64,000 nt of DNA, taken from contig JAUDYN010000002.1 of assembly GCA_030407005.1 (NCBI GenBank), forward strand, positions 992,001 through 1,056,000. The letters are read 5' to 3'. This document shows positions 51,801 to 62,900 of the stretch, piece after piece. The position numbers and the translations under genes are program-made. Numbering within the stretch: the first letter of the stretch is position 1; the number at the start of each line of letters is the position of its first letter. This stretch comes from Desarmillaria ectypa. Lineage: Eukaryota; Basidiomycota; Agaricomycetes; Agaricales; Physalacriaceae. A model generated the notes under the pieces. It saw only the letters and a list, made by a program, of their open reading frames with translations. It made no database searches and was not told the origin of the DNA.

Positions 51801-54373
51801 TCGTGAAATAATCAGGTGATGACTTCCAGTGACTGCGTAGTGTTCGGCTCTCGCACAGAGAAGACTTCAGCTTCAGTGCCTGCCAGTGTCTGACCTAGTT
51901 GGTAGTTCCCGAACTTTTGATCCTAATCCACCTACTATGCAAGTCCATTGTGCAATCGTGTCCTTATTTATCGCGACAGGCGAATAGAGAGGCTTTGAAA
52001 TTCAGGAAAGGAGGATCAGTACGTAAAGTACTGAGGATCAGCCTTGCCTTCGATTTTGATTCTTTCTGGTTCTCCCAGCTTGCGCGGCTCACTGCCCTGC
52101 GACTGTGTTTTGCAATTCCTGATGCCTCCGATGTGTACGCTCACGACAAATGTCCCGCTGATGAAGGAATTTGTTCAGATATCTTGCCAGAGCTCTTCGA
52201 TTCGCCTAGCAGCAACTTGGACCAGTGTGCGTAGGTATATTCAAATGTCGGACTATCCCAGTTTCCTGCTAAGTCTCTTGTTCAATTCTCCTTTAGATCT
52301 GTGTCAGACCATCATCGATATCTTGTGGCTTGCGCCACAGCCGTCGTCAAATACTCCATTCCTACACCGACCAAGGACCTCCGTCACCTAGACCTATAGA
52401 AAAGAGACTACCGTCGAACGGAACAATCAATCAATCTTTGGACCGGCGGCCTGCGATGGCCTCGGATAATGCTCCTGGATCTCCAGGTCAAATCATCGCA
52501 CATACACCGACATTCTATGGCCTCCCCATCCCAGCTAGTTTTCAAGTTGTTTCTGCGGACTAGTAGGGCCGTATTACGGAACATACTCAGTATTAGATTG
52601 GACGACGTAAAAGTTGACCGGGTCATGGCAAATGCCGCTCTCAGCGAGACACGGCTGTTTGACATTGACGGCGTGGCAACATCAACTTACGAGCTCGCGT
52701 CCCCTCTACTCGCCAGGTGAGACTGCCAGTGCTGCAGCTAGGCCTCCGTGCTACGCGACGTGTAGATCATGTGCCTCACCGTTTGTGCTAAAGTTCGAAC
52801 CGTGTCACTGCTACCTTCATTGATGAATCGTCTATCGCAAGGTAGTCTTTGTAAGAGTTCGCCCTCCTTTCTGCGCTGGGACCGGATGGGGAAGTGAAGC
52901 CGCATTAATACCCTTCCTGAACACCCCTATCTACGTGCTACCTCTGCCTTAGTACAACTCTATGAGAAATTGGACCCAGCGTACACGCGCTTCGGAAACA
53001 TATCCTCCAAGTGTCACTACGCTTAAAACTGTCCATCATGTCTTTGTTTCTTGCACCATACACCCCACAAAAACATTAATCACCCGAGACTTGTTTGCAG
53101 TTCATTCCTTCACCTCGCCAAACGTCTCTTTGAAGATGGCTCCGTCTGGCCCCAAACAGTTTCTCGCTTCTATCTGGGTCTGATACCACCCTTACAGGAT
53201 TAACGGGAGCAAAAATAAACCATGTATTACTACGTGTCTCTCATACCTAGCACACAGGCGGCCAATCAATCTAGTTTTCTAGTCTTCTAATATTCTGTCT
53301 TTCCCTCTCTCGCTGTCTTGTCATCACTGTCTATTCTTCATCCGCGGTTCTACTTCTCCAAGATCCGCAGCTTCCTTTCTAGTTCTATGTAGCTACCGTA
53401 CTTGCATTGGGTTGCCTACAATTGTTCACAGTTGCGCTGCAGTCGTTGAAATTGCATAGGTGGGGCTTCCCGTCTATTATGTCGCTACTGATAATGTTGA
53501 GCCCGAATGACTGTTTGGAAGTTACCGAAGAACTTGTCTTTCTGCCGATGAAAATTTCGTCTTACGATCAATGTTGCTTTCGCACCCTAAGCAAGCCGTG
53601 GTGGGAGCAGCAAGGGGTTACATTTCCTCCTCACCTTTGATGTTGGAACATTCACTGGACGTTATACGGGCGCTCTCGAGTCTTTGCAAGGGATGCTTTC
53701 TGAGGGCGTTCAGAACCCTTATCTCCTTATCTGTCGGTCATCGATCTTCGGTCTTGTTCCTCTCAGGGCTCCTTATATCTCAGTGGATTGTGGGAAAGAA
53801 GTCGGCTTTCCTTAGTCTCGAGCATGTCATGCGCACATGTCAGTTCTGGCTATTGACTTGCAAACGTTCAAGATGTTAGGAAAGATGTGACGAAGTTTTT
53901 TCCACAGTGCATTAATGCTTTACTCGGGGTTTTTGACTTCTAGAACTCATTCCTATTGGCCCCCGGGAGACTTGCGACACGACTTGTCCCGACATCTGCG
54001 TAATATCCTCAGGGTCGCACAATTGGCGGCTAGTCTTCCTCATGACATATTTATAGTTGTTCTGGCTTATGAACTTCAACGTGCGTTGGCGAGGCACCTC
54101 GTATTATATTACAGACTACGCAGGCATAAACATCTTGTTCAAGCACTGCAGAGGATTTCTTTTTGGAGGCTTTTCGCGCAGCTCGACACATGCTTCTGGC
54201 TCCTCTGGAACACCGTCATTTGAATACAGTTACCATGATGATCTCCTTTCGGTTAAGCAATATCTCCGGGATTGTATTCCATCAGACGGGGAAAAGCTAG
54301 CCGGTAATACCATCATTATCATGCTCGTGTATCATGGAAGACGAACGTATTTTTCCCCCTGACCTCCCTCATA
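45802..54373. other. Gene-poor region, right part, with decayed coding-like sequence
   Basis: About 8.6 kb with no intact gene. A T-tract follows the orphan gene at about 45810. Between 51.9 and 53.2 kb the plus strand reads like broken F-box/LRR coding sequence in shifting frames (listed separately). The rest has only short frames on both strands. I found no reverse transcriptase, integrase or transposase motif, and no long terminal repeats by eye. Confidence 0.4.
51900..53200 (+). pseudogene. Possible decayed F-box/LRR-like gene
   Basis: Leu-rich peptides typical of fungal F-box proteins appear in alternating frames with stops between them: LARLTALRLCFAIPDAS (frame of 51899), SPLDLCQTIIDILW near 52290, and NILSIRLDDVKVD near 52600. 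No continuous reading or clear intron set rescues them. This may be a dead member of the F-box families seen at 19-31 kb, but the assignment rests on composition only. Confidence 0.25.
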
Positions 54374-55504
54374 ATGTCTAAGCTGATTGCGGTAACTGGT
54401 GCGACAGGACAGTGAGTTCGAAAGTACATTGGCATTACTATAAGAATCAATGACTGACTTCCAGGCAAGGAGGATCAGTAGTGGAATATCTCCTCAAGGA
54501 TCCCGAGACCTTCACTATCCGCGCTATCACCCGAAACCCCGAATCTACCGCCGCGAGAAACCTCGCGGCAAAGGGTATCGAGGTCGTCAAAGCTGATCTT
54601 TCAAACCTGGACGAAGTCATCAAGGCGTTTGCCGGAGCATGGGGCGTCTTTGCTGTAACCCAGTTCTACGAGCACGGATATGATTTGGAGCAACTCCACG
54701 ACAGGAACATGGTGGAGGCTGCGAAAACTAGCAATGTAAAGCATTTTGTGTGGTTTACCGTCGAAGGACGGGAAGGGGAATGTAAAGCTATCAGTTGGAC
54801 GTCCAAGGCTCGCATCGAGGATCTCGTAATCGAGTCCGGCATCCCTTGGACTTTCGCCTACATTCCTATGTACTATGAAAATTTCTTCACACCCTTCTTT
54901 CCTCCTAGCTACGATCCTGAAAAGGGATTCTCATGGAGCGTCCCTGTTCCTCCCGAAGCGCCGATTTATTCCATGAGCGTGGAAGACTTTGGGGGATGGG
55001 TCGTGCCTGCGTTTAGGGAACCAGAGAAGTACACTGGTGTGTGATTTATGTATCCTCCTTCAATATCTCTGCCGCCGATTTTATTTTATTTTTTGCTCAG
55101 GCGTAAAGATCAAGATCTGCGTCGAGTACTTCTCCTTGCACAACATTGCCCAGCAATTCTCAGAAGTGACGGGTGAGAAGGCGTATCTTAAACTCGAGCT
55201 TGGCACAAAGCAGTTCGAAGCTACGCGATACGGAGACCATCTGCTTGCGGAGACGTTGTTCTTGTCTTGGGAGTTTGTTCTGAGATCTGGGCCGGGAAGT
55301 GGTGTTAAAGTAAGGGGTTCTCGTATAAGCTGCATTTATTTCCTTTGACCTTCTCCCTAGAGTACCGAACAAACGATGTCTATCAATCCAACTGCTCGTA
55401 CTTACCGGCAATGGTTGAAGGAGAGCCAAACGATGAAGGACTACGTCAGGAAGGTGAAGGATGAAGCTGTAGCAAAGAAAGGGACATTACACGTCCACTT
55501 GTAG
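54374..55504 (+). CDS. NmrA-like NAD(P)-binding protein
   Basis: Exon 1 (MSKLIAVTGATGQ) is joined by an intron to QGGSVVEYLLKDP, completing the GxxGxxG dinucleotide motif GATGQQGGSVV. Then come IRAITRNPESTAARNLAAKG, VVKADLSNLDEV and VFAVTQFYEHG, typical of NmrA/HSCARG short-chain folds. The expected TGxxxK-type catalytic Tyr/Lys pair is not obvious, as in NmrA proteins that sense NAD(P)(H) rather than catalyse. Later exons give VKIKICVEYFSLHNIAQQF and a tail ending KKGTLHVHL. It may be a redox sensor linked to nitrogen regulation or an atypical reductase. Introns lie at about 54413-54465, 55037-55100 and 55311-55360. Confidence 0.85.
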
Positions 55505-55660
55505 GATGCGATATATCATGGGATACTATAACTTTCGGAAAAAGGAACGCATTACCTCTCTCTCTTGAAGAGCCCTTTACAGGGATGAGAAGTGGTGTAG
55601 TGACGTCACTATCACCTGTTGTATTAACACCACCATCTCGCACATCCATATCTGAGGAAA

Positions 55661-56021
55661 ATGACATCTGGTGCTACTGCTCAGGTGATTCTTATGCTTT
55701 TACTATATATCTGAGAGAAGGTTCTTAATGAGCATAACAGGATAAAACCTGGAAATCCAAGGAACAAGTCGAGGAAGCACAGTATGTTCATGAAAAGGTA
55801 CGGTCCACGGCCGACGCTTGGCGTCATTCCAAACTATATACCCGGACACCCTGAGAGCTCACCTTATTCGATAAACTTAGGAGCAGGGACAACTCTCAGC
55901 CCTCAAAGAAAAGCTGAGCCAGCAGGAGCAATCCAAATCGCAAGATCGCGACTTTGAAGGAGGCTTTGGTGGACAGGAAGATCTAGAAGATCGGTACGCA
56001 ACTACAAGTGGAGAACACTAA
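55661..56021 (+). CDS. Small charged protein, 73 aa, weakly ATPase-inhibitor-like
   Basis: Three exons (55661-55684, 55741-55797, 55881-56021) join in frame to 73 aa and a TAA at 56019-56021. The sequence is MTSGATAQDKTWKSKEQ, then a heptad-like charged helix (VEEAQYVHEKEQGQLSALKE) and a Gly/Asp-rich tail. The helix has the charge pattern of mitochondrial F1-ATPase inhibitor (IF1/Inh1), but there is no obvious targeting peptide and the match is not firm. Short size and tiny exons mean it could be missed by gene finders. It lies 157 bp downstream of the NmrA gene on the same strand and converges on the GH5 gene. Function unassigned. Confidence 0.5.
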
Positions 56022-56332
56022 ATCTACAAACACTTCTTTCGTACACCGAAATAACAAGCCGCTTCTTATTTATCGTGCACTAGTAAGTTATATAGTGTAT
56101 GCTAATGGACAAAAGTGCGAAACGGGAGTCCAATCAATTGCAGGGATAATCCTGAAATATAAAAGTCATGATGAAAGAACAGCCTACAACCGATACTGTA
56201 ATGGCAAGGTCGGCGACAAAGAGGGGAAATTCCACAAGGTATCAAACAAGATAGCAATGATCAAAGTCAATGGAATAGTGGAAAGGAGGGTGAACGGAAC
56301 GTGACAAGGAGGACGAACACCCCTTAGTAGGC
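56022..56332. other. Intergenic, no gene seen
   Basis: 311 bp between two convergent genes. A 98-codon plus-strand frame (56008-56304) overlaps the small gene and has no domain; I regard it as chance. Confidence 0.4.
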
Positions 56333-59157
56333 TTATGAGCACAACGGGGACGGTGGTGCCGCTGTGGGCCCCACCCAAGGATCCAAATAGCTACAAGACG
56401 AGATATTCACCATCAGCCCATCCTTGTCGCCGCTGTTATTCCATCCGTCCCCGGCATCGATAGAAGCAGTTGCGCTGGCTGTCACCGTCTGAGCAGGGAG
56501 CGTCGGAACAACTCCGGTAGGGGTATACGAAGGCAGATTCGTAATCGCACCACCATTGCTGATGGTTGCAGGGGGCCACGACAGAGAGCTGCTGACACTC
56601 GCCGGGATCTTGCCGGAGCCAGCGCTAAGAGTACCTGTCCAAGGGCTTGAGTTTCCACATGCCCCAACCGCATCACGAGGATCCTTCGGTAGCCAGCCTT
56701 GTTGGAGGCCAAGCTGATACGACCAGGCTGGCGACTCAACTTTGCCTGAAATACTTGAATTGCCTTGTGAGAAAAAGAAAATAGGGATCAGAAGATTGTC
56801 AGGTACAGCGGCATTGAATCCCACCTATTTTCCACGTCCAGAAGAACCAGTTCTAGGGATAGGAGTTAAGCGGTCGAAGCCGAGGGACGAAGTGAAAGTA
56901 AACATACTTGAAGTGCGTCCATACTTGCTAGAGAGAATTGTTTCATAGCACTCTTCATGTCAGCGTCCCAGCTCTTCCAGTCAGTCCATTCGGTGCAACT
57001 TCCCATCGACGTCGTGTAGCCAGTATAATTTCCCTCATATCGAGTGCCCAAGTTAACACCGTTAAGATACTCGCCACAATCAGTAACTGCAAGACTGAAT
57101 TCACCAACATTGGCAAGGCCAAAGTTACTCATTGTTCCATTTACAAGGGAACCCCAGGCGGCACAGGGCGTTGTGGCGTAGGTGCTCATTGCCGCATTGG
57201 ACTGATCGTTGAAACACATGTATGTATGAGAATCAAGGGTAATCCGGTCGGCATTGGGCAGGAAACCAGACCACTCTGAGCGGGCGAAGAAAGCGTCGTG
57301 AAAACCGACCCAAGGTCCCTTCCCTTCGCCGACACCTCCAGCATTGCGAACAATGTCGTATGCTTTAAGATAGCTGAAACGTGGCATTAGCTACAGAGAC
57401 CGAGAAAAGTAGAAATCCTTACAAAGCTTTAGTCTGGTCTTCGCCGACAGTGGAGCCCATAACTTCGTTCGCAATCCCGAACATTGTCACGACATCCCGG
57501 TATTGAGGCTGTGATATGAATTCTGCAATGATACGAATATAGTCCAAGGAGCGTTGTGCATTTGCGTAGCCCATAGGGCCGTTTAAGAAATTGATAGTAC
57601 CAAGTTTGCTGGAGTGATTCCATCCGTTCTGGCTGCCTGGTAGGGCATGGAAGTCGAGGTTGATTCGCAGGCCGTACTTACGACACCATTCAATGGCTTT
57701 CAGGAAGTAGCTGTGATGAGGCAATTTTTAAAACAATCACAAGACAACGTGTCTTTTTACTCACGTCCAAGCAACTTTTGGCAAGAAGGGTTCGTCGCCA
57801 CGGGTTTCAATGGCCCAATATGGCAAAGGTATTCGAACATAGTTGAGGCCAGCGCCGGCAATTTCAGCGAAGTCCTGTTCCGTCTATTGGTTTGTCAGAT
57901 ACGTTGAAAACAGGGATTTTAGGTGAGCGACGCACGATAAATGTCTTATAATGCTCCTCGATCTGGTTAAGACCGCCATTTGCAGAATCCGCTGCTAGTA
58001 TGGTGTGCAGAGTATATTCATCGACAGCTGGATTGCCGGTATCTGCGTAGGGCTCAAAGAGAGCAGGAGAACTGTGGTTCTCGTCAGTCAAGTCGGTATT
58101 TAGACGGCTACAGAAGGTACTTGCATGAACTAGCGAGACGGCAAGTCAGCAGGAGGCATCACATGAACTGACAGAATCACTCACAGGTTCGATGGTAAGC
58201 CATCCACCAAGGTTGACACTACATATCACCGATTGTATTAGTTGACGCATGGAAAATTTGTGGGGGAAACGCTTACCCTCTAATTCTATCGACACCATAG
58301 TTGAACGTCTCATTTAGTGCAGGACTCCAAGATTGAGGTCGTGCCCCATTGTTGAAAGGGTCATTAGAATCGTAGTACCAGTATCCACCGAACGAATTCG
58401 AATACGTGAACTGCGATCCATCCTCTGTCGTGATTTTGGACCCATCACCGCCTGTCACAACCGCGACGGTTGGCTTGCCGGTGCTGGTGGCTGATGGACG
58501 GCTGCTCCCGCCACTGCTGCTGCTGTCGTTGCTGCTGCTATTGTTGTCCGAACTCGTGGTGCTCTTTGGTTTGACAACTGCGAAATACACAGGAATAACG
58601 ATGGCGAGGATGAGGAGGGCGGCGGCGGCGGCCCCTGCAGCAATAACAACTTTCCGTTTAGACCTTGGAGCGGCATAAGCAGCGCGTTTCTCTTCCAGGT
58701 ACCTGCTTCCCCGGCTGTTCATTGGCGCCATGCCTATACCCCTCTCTCCCTCGCCTCCATAGTATTCCGTGTCGCGTGGATCATCGCGATAGCCAGCCTC
58801 AAAGCCCCCGCTGCCTTGGTTTTGGTGCTGAGTATCGTTCAGGGCATACACTGAAGAACCGTATTCGGATTCTCTACCTCCGGTAGAAGGAAATGTTCCC
58901 TGGGAATGGTACGAGTCGCGAATGATGGGTCCTCCTTCGCCGTATAGGGCGGCACCGAGGAAGCGAGGCTGGGCAGCGCCGGAAGGAATTCCAAGGTCGT
59001 CGTCGGATGGATCCTGGGCTCGCGGTTGCGGGGTACTGGGAGCGGAAGGAACTGGGGACACGGCATTATAGAGGGCATCGGTGTGCTGGTCGTCGCTCGT
59101 CAACGGTAGAGGGTCATACGCCACGTTGCTGGCTGGTTCATTGTGAGGCCCTGACAT
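56333..59157 (-). CDS. Membrane-anchored GH5 exo-beta-1,3-glucanase
   Basis: A type II membrane protein of roughly 800 aa. I prefer ATG 59157 (MSGPHNEPASNVAYDPL). A cytosolic disordered tail of about 170 residues precedes RSKRKVV and one hydrophobic segment (AAGAAAAALLILAIVIPVYF), then a Ser/Asn linker. The GH5 domain follows: IRGVNLGGWLTIEP, then YADTGNPAVDEYTL. TEQDFAEIAGAGLNYVRIPL and INLDFHALPGSQNGWNHS come next. The acid/base Glu is in FGIANEVMG and the nucleophile Glu in NVGEFSLAVTDCG, with NWFFWTWKIG near the end. The order matches the fungal EXG family, which trims cell-wall beta-1,3-glucan. The C-terminus is a Ser/Thr-rich tail. Multiple introns are seen, including those before WTWKIG and after TIEP. 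An alternative ATG at 59208 exists. Confidence 0.9.
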
Positions 59158-59973
59158 GCTGGGAGTGTCTGTTGAAGCAGTGATCAGGAAGCCACGGGGA
59201 TAGTACAATTTTTAAAAAAAAGATCGCACATGTCTTTCAACCAGTCGAACTTAATTCGGCTGATGGATATCACTTGGCGAATACGACGACCTTGACGACG
59301 ACAGGATTTCGAGAACGACGTGGGCGGGTAGGGATCCGTAGGGCAGAGGCCTGTGGAAAAGCAATGTTGAGGACTAAGCCTTGACAGCCTATTTGTTTCA
59401 GGAAGCCTTCCCGTCCAAGCCACGTTCCGGTCCGAGATCATTTGCCTTTTCTGTCCCGTAAAGGAGGCGTCCGTGCGCCAAACGCTTCTTGGGGTGCGAC
59501 GGCGTATTTCCGAAGTTAAGTAGGTCATTTGTGACCGTGAACCTAGCAACCCGGTAAGGACGAATAACGATTTTCGCACACGGCGCATATTTACCGAGCC
59601 AATGGAAATTCGGGACAGACGCGACCTTACACCTCAAGTATTGAAAAGAAAAGAATAGTCCCTCTCAAGATCACAGATACTCCATCGTTTCGCTAGTAGT
59701 ATTTATATACCGACAGAGAGTCTAGCAATATCATCTGTTGAACGTAGAATCACGGCGGCTCTGGCTAGATCCGGCGGCTTCAATGAATCAAGTGAAACAG
59801 AAAGGGGTCTAGCGTGAAGCTTAAGCCTCGTGCTAAAGAGCTTTGATACTGGAAGCTTGAAAAATACGAGGCATTGTATGAAGGCGCTCAATGTTTGAAT
59901 GAAACTGATCGCATAAAAGAACAAATAATTACAAGACTTATCGAAACATACACCACTCAACACGAATATCGAC
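59158..59973. other. Intergenic region between GH5 and EAF1, no gene seen
   Basis: About 0.8 kb containing the GH5 promoter and the EAF1 3' untranslated region. A stretch at 59480-59560 has a few words like 5S rRNA but does not fold as one (see rejected items). Confidence 0.4.
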
Positions 59974-62900
59974 TTAAGACTGCTGCTGGTTTTGCTGTTG
60001 TTGTTGTTGCTGCTGTTGCACCTGAGCTTGCTGCTGCAGAGACCATGATAAGAATCAATCCTTAAAAATATCACCAAGCAATCACACACCAACGCCTGCA
60101 ACCGCAACGCATTTTGAAGCTGCTCCTGCGTATAATTCGGTAGATAATAATGTCCCTGGACATTGGTCGCACGGGGAAGTTGGGACTGCACAGGCACTGA
60201 TACCTGTGTTGGAGGCTGCGTCGACGGGGGTCGCGGCGAACTGACTGAATTGCCAAGGCCATTGTTATTGATCTGAGGTGATGACGTTGCGTCGCGCGCT
60301 CCAAACGGTGGTGACAAATGAGGAGCCCCAGTCCCGTTGACACCGACACTCGCCGTGGTCTGACCAGCAGCTGCAGCTGCCGCGGCTGTTTGTGCCTGCA
60401 ACTGGGCAATAGCGTGTTGGATCTGCTGGGTCGTGAGTGATTGATGTGACTGGGGGATCGGCTGTTGCGTCAGTTGCTGCTGTTGTTGCTGAGCCAATTG
60501 AGCCTGCTGTTGTTGATTTCGAAGGATTTGTTGAGGCGAAAGTCGATTCGTTCCAGAAATCAGTGGGGTACCTATTCGCTGCTGAGATATGTTGACTTGA
60601 TTGCGGATTGGTATGCTGGTGGACACCATCCCTTGAGTAGGTAAAGCTTGTCCAGCTGTTCTCTGCACGTTAGTATTCTGAGTCTGTCCATTTGTAGCAG
60701 GTGTGCCATTGGCCTTGACAAGGCAATGCAAAATGATTAGCCAAAGCTCTGAGGATTAAACATCCGACATACCGGCGATGCACGCGGCTGTTGTGCTTGC
60801 TGGGCTTGCTGGGCTGGTTGAGCTGGTTGAGCTTGCGGAGCCTGTTGTTGCTGTTGCGATTGTTGTTGTTGCTGAGTCTGCTGCTGCTGAGCCTTTGCAT
60901 TCACCAGAGCAGCGTAATCTTTCACGTCTCTCATATCTCTATCCATCTTGATCCTGACCAGATCAGCAGGAGCCAATTTCGGCATCTTAGCGTATTGGCT
61001 ATGTGTCTCATGGACAGTACTGGATTTCCGAGCTAAAAGTGAACATCAGTAAAGGATAGGAGAGAAATAACTGTAAAACGAACGAGAGTTTTTGGCAGCT
61101 ACTTCGGCGCGTCGCTTAACCAGCTTCCGCATGGAATCTTGTATCGTCTTGTGACGTTTGTTCTTGGGCTCCACGTCCATGCCTGGCAGATTGGGGGCTG
61201 TCGTGCTGGATATGCTAGTACTAGCCAGTCGCTTGACTCCTCTGGTTGTCATCTGCGCAGCCGGCGCAGGGGTGGGCATGCCGGGGCTGGTTGACAGGGT
61301 ATCTTGGTCTTTATGGCCCACATCGGATAATGCCCATCTTTCCTTCCACCGTGCGTAGCACTCTCTGGGTCCACGTCGGTCAGAAGGTACGGTGATACGA
61401 GACGCATTGAAGCATTCAGCGATGAGCTTCCAATTACAGTTTCTGTCCTTGTCGAGGGACCCATAGGTATCAACGAGGCTCTTGAGAAGATCGTCCTCCT
61501 TAGGTGACCACATAATATCGGGTTTCCTGGAGCTAAGAGCCAAAGCTGGCTCTACGTCGGATCGACCTCTCACACTGACGCGCCCAAATAGATCTGCATA
61601 ATTGTTAGCTCGTCGCGTGTAACAGTCTACAGCTCAGAGAGCTTACCGCTAGCTGATTCATCCAAAACCTTGCTTGATGGAGCATCAGATTCCACGATCG
61701 GGCTCTCCTCGAACGGCAGCCACTGTCCATCTCTCCAGCGTTTCGCCGGCTGGAGAGCACTGACAAGCGTTGGCCTAGTCGTCATGAACGTCCCAACCGG
61801 GAAAACCTTCGAGTAGTTGAATTCATCAACTCGTCTATGTATATCTTCGGCTTTCTTGTCCTTCTTTTTTCCTTCTGTAGGAGGCAGTGGAGTTGAACTG
61901 TCAGAAGGGGGGTCAATGAGAGTCAAAGCTTGTAGATCAGGAAATATGTCAGATAGATCGGCAGGGGGCAGGATTATCTCCGTAACTTCTTCACTCGACG
62001 GACCGCCATCAGAAATTTTGAAATCATCAAAATCAAGAAAGAGTTTGTCTGCATCTGAATAGGCGACTCGTTCACGGATCGGCGCGTACATGTTAATCCT
62101 AGAAGACTTCGAGACGGGTAAAGCTGGTTCGTGTTCGCCGGAAACGGATTGCGAAGTGGATTTAGAAGAAGCCAAAAGAGGGTCACTGGAACTTGCTTTT
62201 AGGCCAAGTGTTAATACATCCGGTTCCTCAGTCTTTTGTACAGACTCTTCGCTGTCTCGGGTAGCTTGACGATCAGCACCAATGTCCTCGCCATTCGTGA
62301 GGGTCGCCGTCAGGTCGATCTCCTCCTTCTTCGGCTCGAGCTCAATTCGCCCAGGATTTTCTTCGACATTGTCTTCAATGGCTTGAAGAGCATCCTTGAT
62401 TAGGGTCGAGGTCTCGAGAGCATCAACGACGCTTTCTTTATCCTGTTCGTCGTTATCGTCTTCGTCTGATGCATAGTCAAGCATGAGCATCGATGTTCGG
62501 TTTGTATCGCCCAAGTGGGGACCGTTGTTGACGTCCATGAGACCTGGATCAGGATCGGGGTGCTCGATCTCGGGACTTTGGTCTTTCAGTGATCGTCGCC
62601 ACATCACGCAAATGCCTCTCTTCACCCGCTCCTCTGGGGAACCTGCCTTGTGCCATTCCAAAACCGACTGCGCCAGGTTGTATGCAATAGCAGATTTCCA
62701 TCTTCGCTCTTCCCGAAAATCAATTCGCATCCATTTCTAGGGCGACGTGAGCACAGGCACCGAAACGGAGAAAGTTGATACCACTCTTACCATTTCATCC
62801 ATGAGGTAATCCCAGTGAGTCTTCGGAATGGTGTCAACAGACCGCTGTTTCTTTGGCTGCCTGAAACTCCACTTGCCAGCATCTTTGAGCGTCTCGATTC

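Noticed and set aside
53571..54362. Open frames of about 100 codons just upstream of the NmrA gene
   Set aside because: Overlapping frames with no domain and no in-phase splice joins; composition matches the surrounding decayed DNA.
59480..59560. Possible 5S rRNA fragment (CCGAAGTTAAGTAGG)
   Set aside because: Only a short word resembles 5S rRNA; the conserved 5' CGGCCAT and the 3' GGTGCTGT-type ends are missing and the stems do not form.
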